Assembly (NCBI GenBank): GCA_002368805.1
Contig: DFFH01000028.1
Span: forward strand, 33,685 to 45,169
DNA length: 11,485 nucleotides
From: Mageeibacillus sp. UBA3781
Lineage (GTDB): Bacteria > Bacillota > Clostridia > Saccharofermentanales > Saccharofermentanaceae
Direction of reading: 5' to 3'
Shown: positions 1-7,912 of the stretch, piece by piece
Layout of the letters: each line of letters opens with the position of its first letter
Numbering within the stretch: the first letter of the stretch is position 1
The notes under the pieces: generated by a model
Told to the model about the DNA's origin: nothing
The model's input: only the letters and a program-made list of their open reading frames with translations
The model's database searches: none
Made by a program: the position numbers and the translations under genes

Positions 1-875
1 ATATCTCTGTCGATATTGTTGTTGATCGTAAAGACGATCATGATCAGGCAGACAGAAAGCACGACAACCGAAAAAGCCGTCACCAGACCGGAAAGAATAT
101 CCGCAATAGCCGTATATCCTTCCTTTGCCAGATCTCGTGCATACGAATAGAAATCCAGGCCTGCTTCTGCCAGACTGTCTCTGCTTGCCTGAAGGACCTC
201 ATCCTGAGAGACGCCTTCGGCGCAGTACATCTTGACCATCTTTCTGTCTGCGATAAAGTTCGTCTCTAAATAGGACGCCTCGGCAAATTCCCACATCTTC
301 GAAAAGGAATCTTCATCGACCATGACAGACATCCAGCCGTAGGAGTTTCCGCCGATCAAGGCTTCATAAATGCCGGCTACGGTGAAGTCGATATCTCCTG
401 CTGCGGGCGAGTGCATGTGGATCTTATCGCCAGCTTTAATGCCGTTGATTTTCGCATAGTACGAATTGAAATAGATCTTCGGGCCGGCTGCCGATTCATC
501 TCTTTCCAGAAAATAGTACTCTTCGGCAGCCCCGTATTCGCCGATCCTTGTGATCGTGGAACCATCGAGATCGAACTCTTCGTCCTCTCCTTCTATACGG
601 AGCTTAACGGTACCCGGCATGATCATATCCTGAATGGAAAATTCAGAGATCTCCGGGATACCGGAGAGTGCTTCTGAAATATCGTCATCGGAAGCGACGA
701 TATATGACAGGACATCGGCTTCCTTTCTCTCTTTTACTTTTTCGTCATAGATCGAGCTGTACTGTCCGACAAAAAGACCTGTATGCAAAAGAAGCGAAGA
801 CAGGATCAAGACGAAAAGAAACGCCGTCAGGACATTTCTGTCCTTTCTCATATTGGCACAAATCAGCTTTACCAT
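1..875 (-). CDS. ABC transporter permease, FtsX/MacB-like (partial, N-terminal 291 residues)
   Basis: This is the membrane subunit partner of the ABC ATPase encoded immediately upstream. The frame is open from the ATG at 875 to the window edge, so the C-terminus is missing. It starts MVKLICANMRKDRN and has a first membrane helix at about residues 15-35 (LTAFLFVLILSSLLL). A long, acidic extracytoplasmic domain follows at about residues 36-265, as in MacB-type periplasmic domains. A second helix near residues 268-287 (VTAFSVVVLSVCLIMIVF) leads into INNNIDRDI, the usual run-up to the conserved cytoplasmic loop of FtsX-family permeases. The start overlaps the ATPase stop by 7 nt (ATGGTAA) and has GGAGGA just upstream, so translation is probably coupled. 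The substrate is unknown; antimicrobial peptides, lipids or lipoproteins are all possible for this superfamily. The family call is firm, the substrate is not. Confidence 0.85.
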   Translation of the reverse strand, partial: MVKLICANMRKDRNVLTAFLFVLILSSLLLHTGLFVGQYSSIYDEKVKERKEADVLSYIVASDDDISEALSGIPEISEFSIQDMIMPGTVKLRIEGEDEEFDLDGSTITRIGEYGAAEEYYFLERDESAAGPKIYFNSYYAKINGIKAGDKIHMHSPAAGDIDFTVAGIYEALIGGNSYGWMSVMVDEDSFSKMWEFAEASYLETNFIADRKMVKMYCAEGVSQDEVLQASRDSLAEAGLDFYSYARDLAKEGYTAIADILSGLVTAFSVVVLSVCLIMIVFTINNNIDRD

Positions 876-1630
876 CCCATCTCCTCCAGAAATCCACGGA
901 TCATCTCATGTCTCTTTTTATCGCCGCTTACGTATTTCCCGGGATTACACTCCCCCTTGATGCCACCGTCCTCGAGATAGAGGATGCGGTTCGCGCGGCG
1001 CGCGGATTTGATATCGTGAGTAACCATTACGATGGACTGGCCTTCGTTGTTGATATCGGTAAGAACATTGAGTACTGCTTCTACACCTGCGGAGTTGAGC
1101 GCGCCGGTCGGTTCGTCCGCGAATACGACATCGGGATCATTGATGACCGCTCTGACCATCGCCGCACGCTGGGCTTCACCGCCGCTGACCTGTGCCGGGA
1201 ATTTATCGGTCATTTCTTCGCTGATCCCGACACGCTCGAAAAGCGCTGCCGCTTTTTTCTTCAGATCTTTCTGCTTCTGGCCGATGAGCATACCCGTGCT
1301 GATCGCATTGTCCATGATGCTCATACTATCTACAAGATGCACCTGTTGGAATACAAATCCGCAGTGCTTCCTGCGGAACACCGCGAGCTGGTCATCGTTC
1401 ATCTCGGTGATCTCTTTTCCTGCGTATTCGATATGACCGAGGGACGGCTTATCCATGCCGGAAAGAGCATAGAGAAGCGTGGATTTTCCGGCGCCGCTGG
1501 ATCCCATGATGACAGTAAAATCACCCTCGTAGATCTCGAGGTCAAGATTCTTGATGATGTGATACTGCTTCCCGGATACCGAGAAACTTTTGCTGAGTTT
1601 GTCTGTTTTGATGATCGTTTTTCTGTCCAA
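869..1630 (-). CDS. ABC transporter ATP-binding protein (LolD/MacB/BceA-like), TTG start
   Basis: This is the cytoplasmic ATPase that powers the adjacent FtsX-type permease. Numbering from the TTG start (253 residues), it shows Walker A GSSGAGKST at about 43-51, the Q-loop in GFVFQQ at about 91-96, signature VSGGEAQR at 148-155, Walker B VVFADEP at 168-174 and switch histidine in VTHD near 205. The PTGALNS stretch after Walker B is common in clostridial antimicrobial-peptide type (BceA-like) ATPases, which is family knowledge. An in-frame ATG at 1651 would add seven residues, but it has no Shine-Dalgarno sequence and lies only a few bases after a possible promoter. The TTG at 1630 has AGGAG eight bases upstream, so I prefer it. 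The ATPase follows the two-component genes by about 100 nt and overlaps the permease by 7 nt. It is probably controlled by the neighbouring response regulator. Confidence 0.92.
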   Translation of the reverse strand: MDRKTIIKTDKLSKSFSVSGKQYHIIKNLDLEIYEGDFTVIMGSSGAGKSTLLYALSGMDKPSLGHIEYAGKEITEMNDDQLAVFRRKHCGFVFQQVHLVDSMSIMDNAISTGMLIGQKQKDLKKKAAALFERVGISEEMTDKFPAQVSGGEAQRAAMVRAVINDPDVVFADEPTGALNSAGVEAVLNVLTDINNEGQSIVMVTHDIKSARRANRILYLEDGGIKGECNPGKYVSGDKKRHEMIRGFLEEMGW

Positions 1631-1638
1631 TGCCGTTA

Positions 1639-1643
1639 CTCCT
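1639..1643 (-). promoter_or_regulatory. Ribosome binding site deciding the ABC ATPase TTG start
   Basis: The minus strand reads AGGAG here, followed by eight bases and then TTG at 1630-1628. The alternative ATG at 1651-1649 lies upstream of this site and has no purine-rich sequence before it. The site therefore favours the TTG start. Confidence 0.7.
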
Positions 1644-1660
1644 TTCGTCATTACGGCATC

Positions 1661-1717
1661 AGTATAAAGCAGATGAGACTTGTAAATCTTTGCGAAAGTT
1701 TTAACCGATTTTTAAAC
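1661..1717 (-). promoter_or_regulatory. Candidate response-regulator-controlled promoter of the ABC transporter genes
   Basis: On the minus strand, GTTTAAAA and GTTAAAAC stand side by side (1717-1698), with TTAAAA repeated exactly at an 11-bp offset. A weaker third copy (CGCAAAG) lies a further 11 bp on. Direct repeats spaced by one helical turn are the usual operator form for OmpR/PhoB-type regulators, and such a regulator is encoded nearby at 3020-3736. Just downstream are TTTACA (1686-1681) and TATACT (1666-1661). Their 14-bp spacing is too short for an unaided promoter, which would fit a need for activation. The binding partner is inferred. Confidence 0.4.
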
Positions 1718-1730
1718 GGGAAGATAAGGA

Positions 1731-3023
1731 TCAGAGAAGCAAAAGGCGGAGAACGACGGTAAGTCCGCCGTTTTTATTGACTGCGGTGATCTCGCCGCCC
1801 ATCTTCTCCATAAGGTAGCGGGAGATATAAAGGCCTAAGCCGGCGCCGTCTTTTCCATCTGTGTTGGAGCCGCGCTTAAACTTCCCGAAAATCGTCTCGA
1901 TCTCCTCTTCCGGGACACCGCCGCCTTTATCTCCAATCTCAAGAACGAGGAAATCTTTGCCGTCCACACTCTTTTCAGTGTGGCTTCCGACAGTTATTTC
2001 CGTGTTCGCATACTTATAGGAATTGGCAAAGACATTTCCAATGATCTGATTTAAGCGGAGCCGGTCAGCGCGGACGACAGCATCCACGACTTTCACTTCA
2101 TTTACTTTCTTCAGATAATCCGCATCTGCGATAGAGCCTTCGATTTCTTTCGAGGTCACTTCTTCCACATTCACTTCGAGATGCTCAAGTTCCTCCAGCG
2201 TCGCATGGAAAAGATTCGACACCAGGGAGTCGATCTGATCGGCCTTTGCATTGATGCTTCTGATCGTCTTCTTCTCATCTTCCGTCTTCGCGGAAAGCTC
2301 CATAACATCGGTCATCGCCTTGATGGATGTCACCGGTGTCTTGATGTCATGCGAAAGCTGCGCGACAAGTTCTTTTCGAGCCTTCACGGCCTCAGCTTCA
2401 CGGAGTTTGCTGGCATGAAGCTCTTCACGCATGATGTCGAATGCCCCGGTAAAAGCACCGAAAGCGTTTCCTTTATCCATCTTTATGGGAACATCGAGAT
2501 TGCCGGATGCGATCTTCGATGCAAAGTCTTTCATCTCATCGAAAGGATCCACGACGCGTTTCTTCAGATAGAAGAAATACAGCGCGGTTACGCCGAGCAT
2601 CAGAAGAAGGATACCAACGACCACAGCTGCCATGATACGGTTCCTTCGGACCTGCTGTTCGTGATAGGTATTGTGCACGATGATTTTTCCGACGATATCC
2701 CCGTTTTCGGTGACCACATCGCGGATGACATCATAGCGGGTCGTGGCGGACGATACGGAGGTGGAAATGCCTTCTGCGGTATATTGAAGAAGATTTCCTT
2801 CATTGTCGATCACTGCATAATCGAAGGGCTGGTCAGACTCGATCCGTGCTTTTTTCTGCGATGCGATCTCCTTCCAGTTTTTCCCCATAGCGATCGTAAG
2901 ACGGTTGATCTGCGTCGGATAGGAAGGAATCTCCTTTGATCCCAGATTCCAGAGATACAGGCTCGCAAGGAAGATCAGCAGAAGAAAAGATATCGCATAG
3001 ATCAGAAACGAACGGATCTTCAC
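1731..3023 (-). CDS. Sensor histidine kinase (HAMP, HisKA, HATPase_c)
   Basis: This is a membrane sensor kinase that should phosphorylate the response regulator encoded just upstream. It has 430 residues. TM1 is at about 5-25, an extracellular sensor region of about 100 residues spans 27-128, and TM2 is at about 131-153. A HAMP-like segment follows (about 153-207). The HisKA box is AQLSHDIKTP with the likely phospho-histidine at His225. The ATPase domain has an N-box NQIIGNVFANSYKYA (325-339), G1 box DKGGGVP (365-371), F box IFGKFKRG (378-385) and G2 box GAGLGLYI (393-400). The GTG start overlaps the regulator stop as GTGA, with GGAGG upstream, so the two are translationally coupled. The sizeable extracellular domain argues against the intramembrane-sensing BceS type, despite the neighbouring ABC transporter. 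The signal is unknown. Confidence 0.95.
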   Translation of the reverse strand: MKIRSFLIYAISFLLLIFLASLYLWNLGSKEIPSYPTQINRLTIAMGKNWKEIASQKKARIESDQPFDYAVIDNEGNLLQYTAEGISTSVSSATTRYDVIRDVVTENGDIVGKIIVHNTYHEQQVRRNRIMAAVVVGILLLMLGVTALYFFYLKKRVVDPFDEMKDFASKIASGNLDVPIKMDKGNAFGAFTGAFDIMREELHASKLREAEAVKARKELVAQLSHDIKTPVTSIKAMTDVMELSAKTEDEKKTIRSINAKADQIDSLVSNLFHATLEELEHLEVNVEEVTSKEIEGSIADADYLKKVNEVKVVDAVVRADRLRLNQIIGNVFANSYKYANTEITVGSHTEKSVDGKDFLVLEIGDKGGGVPEEEIETIFGKFKRGSNTDGKDGAGLGLYISRYLMEKMGGEITAVNKNGGLTVVLRLLLL

Positions 3024-3736
3024 GGCTTGTCCTCCAGAATAAAACCGGTGCCCCAGACCGTCTTGATATAGGCAGGGTTACTCGGATCTTTCTCGATTTT
3101 CTCGCGAAGATGACGGATATGGACATTCAGCGTGACATCTCCGACGAACTCGGTCTCCCAGATCTTCTCGAAGAATTCTTCCTTCTTAATGATGCGGTTC
3201 CTGTTATTGAGCATATAGACCAGAAGTCGGAATTCCATGGCTTTGAGCGGTATTCTCTCGTTATCCCGGAGAACGATTGCTTTTGACAGGTCGATCGTCG
3301 TATCGCCCAGGCGTACCAGGTGATCGTCCGCCTCTTGGCTGTTCGGATCCGGGGTATCTTTGGCACCCGCTTCCTCATAGCGTTTCAGCGCCGCCTTCAC
3401 TTTTGCAAGAAGAACGCCGAGGGAATAGGGCTTACAGATATAGTCATCGCCGCCGATGGAGAGCGCCAGGAGCATATCATCCTCCGCCGATCTGGCACTG
3501 ATGAAAAAGATCGGGACATTGATATCTTTTCTTATCTCCTGGCAGAGCTCAAATCCGGAATCCTCACCGAGATTAATATCCAGAAGGATCAGTGAACATG
3601 TATTTTCTTTGAAGAAGTCGAGCGCCGCCTGTTTATCGGTGACGTAGGTCGCCGTCACTCCGGACATATTGAAATACTTCGCTGTATATTCAGACAGTTC
3701 GAGCTCATCATCTACGACCAGAACACTATAGTGCAT
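3020..3736 (-). CDS. OmpR/PhoB-family response regulator
   Basis: This is a 238-residue DNA-binding response regulator, paired with the sensor kinase that follows it. The receiver domain (about 1-118) shows the acidic pair Asp9/Asp10 in VVDDE, the phospho-acceptor Asp53 in LILLDINLG, Ser80 in FFISAR and Lys102 in CKPYS. The C-terminal winged-helix domain (about 138-235) has the family pattern PLKAMEFRLLVYMLNN, then VTLNVHIRHLREKIE for the recognition helix and IKTVWGTGF for the wing. The ATG at 3736 has AAGGAG six bases upstream. It starts 54 nt after metH ends, with no terminator or clear promoter visible between them, so it may be partly co-transcribed with metH. Its likely target is the direct-repeat site before the ABC transporter genes, and possibly its own operon; both are inference. 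Confidence 0.96.
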   Translation of the reverse strand: MHYSVLVVDDELELSEYTAKYFNMSGVTATYVTDKQAALDFFKENTCSLILLDINLGEDSGFELCQEIRKDINVPIFFISARSAEDDMLLALSIGGDDYICKPYSLGVLLAKVKAALKRYEEAGAKDTPDPNSQEADDHLVRLGDTTIDLSKAIVLRDNERIPLKAMEFRLLVYMLNNRNRIIKKEEFFEKIWETEFVGDVTLNVHIRHLREKIEKDPSNPAYIKTVWGTGFILEDKP

Positions 3737-3790
3737 ACTCTACTCCTTCTTCCGGTGATTCTTCCAGCCAATACTCCACATGTAGGTTTA

Positions 3791-6241
3791 TCATGTGTTC
3801 TTCAGTGCTTCATCGATCTCTTCAGCATATCTTACGGTCTCCATCGCATCGCGGCAGTACTTGTCCGCGCCGATGGCATCCGCATATTCCTGCGTCAATA
3901 CCGCGCCGCCGACACATACCTTCGCCCATGGCGCCTGCTCACGGAGGAGCTTGATTGTCTCTTCCATCGCCGGAACGGTAGTGGTCATCAGTGCCGACAG
4001 ACCGACGATCGGAGCATGCAGGCGGATGACCTCATCGACGACCGTCTGCTCCGGTACATCTTTTCCGAGATCTGATACAGCAAATCCATAGTTCTCAAGG
4101 ATGAGCTTCACGATATTCTTTCCGATATCATGGATGTCGCCGTGGACAGTTGCGATAACAAATGGACAGCGGGACGATCCGCCGTTTCCGTCATCACTTG
4201 CCGCCATGGCCACCTTTACTTCTTCAAAAGCACTTTTCGCCGCTTCTGCCGCCATAAGAAGCTGCGGCAGATATACTTTCTTCTTTTCAAAGTCCGCACC
4301 GACGATATTCAGTGCAGGGATAACTTCCGACTGGATGATCTCCAGGGGTTTCTTCTCGGCGAGCATCGCTTTCGTAAGTGTACCTGTCTTCTCTTTAAGT
4401 CCGCGGACGATCGCCTTCTGCAGTTCCGAAGAAGGGCCTTCACCGGAACTCTCCGACGGTGAATCTTTTTCTGTGGAAGGCGCCGCGCCTGCTGCCGGAG
4501 CCGCTGTCGGTGCCGGAAGATTCTGGGCATACGTGATGTAATCCATGCAGTTTTCGTCCATGTTATGGAGTGCACGGAAGGCATGATAGACATTCATCAT
4601 CTCCTGCGAATACGGGTTCATGATCGCCGCGGAAAGCCCATCCTGCAGGCACAGAGCAAAAAATGTCGAGGTGATGATATTCCGGCTCGGAAGTCCGAAA
4701 GAAACATTGGAGATACCGAGTGAGGTATTTACTTTCAGATCATGGCGGATACGGTGGACCGCCTGCATAGTGGCCAGCGCCGCCGTCGTATCTGCAGAGA
4801 TCGTCATGGCAAGAGGATCGAAAATAAGATCCTTCTTACTGATTCCGTACCCGGCTGCTTTCTTAATGATCTTCTCAGCGATGGCAACTCTTTCTTCTGC
4901 CGTATCCGGGATACCGCCTTCATCGAGTGTCAGGGCAACGACAAAACCGCCGTACTTGGCAACAAGCGGGAAGATCATGTTCATGACTTCTTCTTTACCG
5001 TTGACGGAGTTGACCATGGCTTTTCCGTTATAGGCGCGAAGACCTGCTTCCATGGCAACAGGATCTGTAGTATCGAGCTGCAGAGGAAGGTCAGTTACAG
5101 CCTGCAGTTCTTTTACCGCACGAAGAAGGAAAGCCGGCTCATCGATCTCCGGAAGACCGACATTTACGTCGAGAAGCTGCACTCCCGCGTCCTGCTGTTT
5201 CAAGGCTTCGCCTAAGATATAGTCGATATCGTTTTCACGGAGTGCCTGCTGGAAGCGTTTCTTGCCTGTCGGGTTGATACGCTCGCCGATCAGGATCGGG
5301 CTTTCGCCAAACTTCACCGCATGCGTATAGGATGAAACGAGGGACAGGTCTTTTTCTGTAACCGGTACAGGAGTGATGGACTTTGATTTTTCAACCACTG
5401 CACGGATATAGTCCGGTGTGGTACCGCAGCATCCGCCCGCGATACGCACGCCCTTTTCCAGAAGTTTTCCGACAGACTCGGAGAACTCCGGCGGGAATAC
5501 ATCATAGACGGTCTTGCCGTTTTCCGCTCTCGGAAGACCCGCATTCGGTTTGAGAAGTACCGGCACAGAGGCATATTCGAGATACTCTTCCACGACACCC
5601 ACGAGCTGGTCCGGACCGAGAGAGCAGTTGGCGCCGATCGCATCGGCATGCATGCCCTCAAGCATCGCGACCATCGCCGCCGGAGATGCACCCGTCATGA
5701 GTTTTCCGTCAGAACCGTAGGCATTGGAAACAAATACCGGAAGATCGGTATTCTCTTTTACCGCAAGAAGAGCAGCCTTCGTATCATAGCTGTCGTTCAT
5801 GGTCTCGATAAAGACAAGATCCACACCGGCCGCTACACCATAACGCACGGTCTTAGAGTACATCGCGACCGCGTCTTCAAATTCATAGTCGCCGTAAGGC
5901 TTCAGGAGTTTTCCCAAGGGGCCGATGTCCAAAGCGACAAACTTCTCCTGCGTTCCCGTGGAACGCGCCGCCGCTTCGCGGGCATTCTTTACCGCCGCCG
6001 TAACGAGCGTTTCCAGTTCTTCGTCATCGAACTTTAAGCCGTTGGCGCCGAAGGTATTACTTAAGACTACGTTGGAACCTGCGTCGTAGTAGGATTTCTG
6101 GATCCTTATAATCTCCTCCGGATGGGATACGTTCCATCTCTCCGGTAGCTCTCCGGGCTGAAGGCCCGCTTCCTGAAGAAGCGTACCCATTCCTCCGTCA
6201 AGGAACAGAAAATGGTCTTTCATGTAGTCGAGAATATTCAT
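3791..6241 (-). CDS. metH: B12-dependent methionine synthase lacking the activation domain
   Basis: This cytoplasmic enzyme transfers the methyl group of 5-methyl-tetrahydrofolate to homocysteine through cobalamin, giving methionine. Counting from the ATG at 6241 (816 residues), the homocysteine domain covers about 1-290, with the zinc-ligand cysteines in GANCS (Cys206) and GGCCGT (Cys271, Cys272). The pterin-binding domain covers about 310-570 and opens with ILIGERINPTG. A Pro/Ala/Ser-rich linker (about 574-606) joins it to the cobalamin cap and Rossmann domains (about 606-816), where HGDIHDIGK carries the cobalt-ligating His704. The protein stops right after the B12 domain, whereas full-length E. 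coli-type MetH continues for over 300 residues with an AdoMet-binding activation domain. The missing module is supplied by the gene just upstream (6304-6966). An ATG at 6256 would overlap the ribosome binding site and is rejected as start. Confidence 0.96.
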   Translation of the reverse strand: MNILDYMKDHFLFLDGGMGTLLQEAGLQPGELPERWNVSHPEEIIRIQKSYYDAGSNVVLSNTFGANGLKFDDEELETLVTAAVKNAREAAARSTGTQEKFVALDIGPLGKLLKPYGDYEFEDAVAMYSKTVRYGVAAGVDLVFIETMNDSYDTKAALLAVKENTDLPVFVSNAYGSDGKLMTGASPAAMVAMLEGMHADAIGANCSLGPDQLVGVVEEYLEYASVPVLLKPNAGLPRAENGKTVYDVFPPEFSESVGKLLEKGVRIAGGCCGTTPDYIRAVVEKSKSITPVPVTEKDLSLVSSYTHAVKFGESPILIGERINPTGKKRFQQALRENDIDYILGEALKQQDAGVQLLDVNVGLPEIDEPAFLLRAVKELQAVTDLPLQLDTTDPVAMEAGLRAYNGKAMVNSVNGKEEVMNMIFPLVAKYGGFVVALTLDEGGIPDTAEERVAIAEKIIKKAAGYGISKKDLIFDPLAMTISADTTAALATMQAVHRIRHDLKVNTSLGISNVSFGLPSRNIITSTFFALCLQDGLSAAIMNPYSQEMMNVYHAFRALHNMDENCMDYITYAQNLPAPTAAPAAGAAPSTEKDSPSESSGEGPSSELQKAIVRGLKEKTGTLTKAMLAEKKPLEIIQSEVIPALNIVGADFEKKKVYLPQLLMAAEAAKSAFEEVKVAMAASDDGNGGSSRCPFVIATVHGDIHDIGKNIVKLILENYGFAVSDLGKDVPEQTVVDEVIRLHAPIVGLSALMTTTVPAMEETIKLLREQAPWAKVCVGGAVLTQEYADAIGADKYCRDAMETVRYAEEIDEALKNT

Positions 6242-6248
6242 ACCGGAT

Positions 6249-6253
6249 CTCCT
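6249..6253 (-). promoter_or_regulatory. Ribosome binding site deciding the metH start
   Basis: The minus strand reads AGGAG here, seven bases before the ATG at 6241-6239. The longer in-frame ATG at 6256-6254 lies upstream of and touching this site, so it cannot be the start served by it. Confidence 0.75.
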
Positions 6254-6275
6254 CATAAGACAAGTCTATGCGAGG

Positions 6276-6284
6276 ATTGTATCA
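6276..6284 (-). promoter_or_regulatory. Possible internal extended -10 promoter before metH
   Basis: The 62-nt gap between the activation-protein gene and metH contains TGATACAAT on the minus strand. This is a TGn extension followed by TACAAT, one base off the -10 consensus. I see no good -35 hexamer at 16-18 bp. It could give metH extra transcription independent of metF. An AT-rich gap can produce such a match by chance. Confidence 0.3.
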
Positions 6285-6303
6285 CATTTTCCAAAGACGT
6301 GCT

Positions 6304-6966
6304 TTATCGGATACCGATAATGGCCGTGACGCTCTTGCTCGGCGCCATCAGGCACGATTCGGAAAGCGTGATACCGAGTCTTCTTTCGGCATCCAGGAGC
6401 GGCAGGAATTCTTTCTGAACTTCGATCGGAAGGTCGCCATATCCCGGCGAATAACGCCGGCAGGTAGTGTGGCCGAGCGACTGTGCCGCCGCGTCCACTT
6501 CCGCATTAAAAAGATCACACAGGGACTCCACACGCTCGGCGCCCAGACCCTGAAGAAGAAGCCCCATCTGCGGGTCCGACTTCTCGAATCTTCGGATCAT
6601 TCTATCCATGCCGGATCCGACCGTCGCCGCGAAAAGCACTGCTGTGCTGCAGTCTTCGAGGTTATTCTTTAGTTTTACGGATCTCTGTTCGAAGGGAAGC
6701 ACCGGAAAGCCGTCCTCACTCCAGGTAATCGGTGTTACCAGGAAACCCAGACGGAAGATGCACTCGTCCCTTGCAAAGGCAAGTGCTTTTGCCATCGAAG
6801 CGGTAAACTTCGGATCTTCTTTTACCACCTGCTGATCGCGGACCGGGATACACGAGTAGCGGAGCCACTCCATCTCATTGAGAGGCGCATCATCGTACTC
6901 GAAATACTGCGGAACCGTCCGCTTTTGTACCCGAAGAGCTTCAATGATCCGATCTACGTGTTCCAT
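6304..6966 (-). CDS. Stand-alone methionine synthase activation protein (Met_synt_B12 domain)
   Basis: This 220-residue protein corresponds to the AdoMet-binding activation domain that is fused to MetH in E. coli but separate in Thermotoga (TM0269-like) and many clostridia. Its expected role is to help reductively remethylate the inactive cob(II)alamin form of MetH with S-adenosylmethionine. The diagnostic stretch is RRYSPGYGDLP (170-180), followed by the family pattern LDAERRLGITLSESCLMAP (191-209) and KSVTAIIG (211-218). Another typical segment is LFAATVGSGMDRMIRRFE (111-128). It starts 12 nt after metF ends, with GAGGCGG as ribosome binding site, and lies 62 nt before metH. This gives the operon metF, activation protein, metH. 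The family call is strong; its electron donor is not visible here. Confidence 0.92.
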   Translation of the reverse strand: MEHVDRIIEALRVQKRTVPQYFEYDDAPLNEMEWLRYSCIPVRDQQVVKEDPKFTASMAKALAFARDECIFRLGFLVTPITWSEDGFPVLPFEQRSVKLKNNLEDCSTAVLFAATVGSGMDRMIRRFEKSDPQMGLLLQGLGAERVESLCDLFNAEVDAAAQSLGHTTCRRYSPGYGDLPIEVQKEFLPLLDAERRLGITLSESCLMAPSKSVTAIIGIR

Positions 6967-6978
6967 TCCGTCCGCCTC

Positions 6979-7872
6979 TTACTTAACTCCGTAATCCTTC
7001 CAAAGGATATTCGACAGGTTATGCATGATGGTCTCCGCCACATCCGGCTTATTCATGGAATAGACATGAACATTCGTGACACCGTTGGCATACAGGTCGA
7101 TGATCTGATCGGTGGCGTACGCGATACCCGCCTGTTTCATGGATTCCGGGTCCTGTCCGAAATAATCCACGATCGCCTTAAAGCGCTGCGGCATGAAAGA
7201 GCCGCTGAGTTTAATGGCCTTCTCTACCTGGATCGCATTGGTGATCGGCATGATGCCCGGGATGACCGGTACCATGATGCCCGCCTCTCTGATCTTGTAG
7301 AGGAAGTTGTAGAAAAGGTTATTGTCGAAGACCATCTGGCTGACGAGGAAATCCGCGCCGGCATCGACCTTTTCCTTCAGATGCTTAATGTCTTCTCTCT
7401 GGTTCTCGCTCTCGGGATGGACCTCCGGATAGCAGGCGCCGCCGATGCAGAAATCGTAGCCGCTCTCCTTGATCTCTCGTATGAGCTCGACCGCGTGGCG
7501 GTAATCCCACTTACTTCTGTCGGTATTCTCGAGTTCCGGTGTAAGATCACCGCGAAGGGCCATGATATTCTCGATCCCCATGCTGTGGATCTCTTCGATC
7601 TTGTTGTGGATCAGATCCTTGGAGCTGGACACACAGGTCAGGTGGGCCATGGTCGGCACACCGTGCTTTTCTTCGATCGTCCTGGCGATATCGAGAGTAA
7701 AGCGGGATGTTCCGCCGCCTGCGCCATAAGTGACGCTCATGAACGCCGGTTTACTCTCGGCGATCTTCTCGGTCGTTTCTTTTACGCTTTCGAAAGATGT
7801 TTCCTTCTTCGGAGGAAACACCTCAAACGACAGCGACATGGTCTTCTTATTCAGAATATCGATGATCTTCAT
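6979..7872 (-). CDS. metF: 5,10-methylenetetrahydrofolate reductase
   Basis: This enzyme reduces 5,10-methylene-THF to 5-methyl-THF, the methyl donor for the MetH encoded downstream. It has 297 residues, the normal length for bacterial MetF, and should fold as a FAD-binding TIM barrel. Recognisable motifs are SFEVFPPK with the catalytic-type Glu17, SVTYGAGGGT (46-55), AHLTC (76-80), MALRGD ending at Asp109, the GGACYPEVHPE loop (144-154) and FLVSQMVFDN (175-184). No MetV or RnfC-like partner gene is present in the window, so the electron donor could be NADH or a partner encoded elsewhere. It is the first gene of a metF, activation protein, metH operon and follows an extended -10 promoter. Its ribosome binding site is weak: GGAG lies 11 nt from the ATG. 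A six-codon upstream ORF ends on the metF start as ATGA. Confidence 0.96.
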   Translation of the reverse strand: MKIIDILNKKTMSLSFEVFPPKKETSFESVKETTEKIAESKPAFMSVTYGAGGGTSRFTLDIARTIEEKHGVPTMAHLTCVSSSKDLIHNKIEEIHSMGIENIMALRGDLTPELENTDRSKWDYRHAVELIREIKESGYDFCIGGACYPEVHPESENQREDIKHLKEKVDAGADFLVSQMVFDNNLFYNFLYKIREAGIMVPVIPGIMPITNAIQVEKAIKLSGSFMPQRFKAIVDYFGQDPESMKQAGIAYATDQIIDLYANGVTNVHVYSMNKPDVAETIMHNLSNILWKDYGVK

Positions 7873-7912
7873 GGACTTTCAAACTCCATTCCCCTCTTAT
7901 ATACGCGCGCTC

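Noticed and set aside
668..1762. A 364-residue open frame on the plus strand.
   Set aside because: It is antisense to the ABC ATPase and permease, whose motifs are unmistakable, and its translation shows no domain or credible ribosome binding site.
2181..2939. A 252-residue open frame on the plus strand.
   Set aside because: It is antisense to the sensor kinase, which has all its catalytic boxes; this frame has none.
3737..3790. Looked for a terminator or promoter between metH and the response regulator gene.
   Set aside because: No stem with a T-run and no paired -35/-10 elements are visible in these 54 bases.
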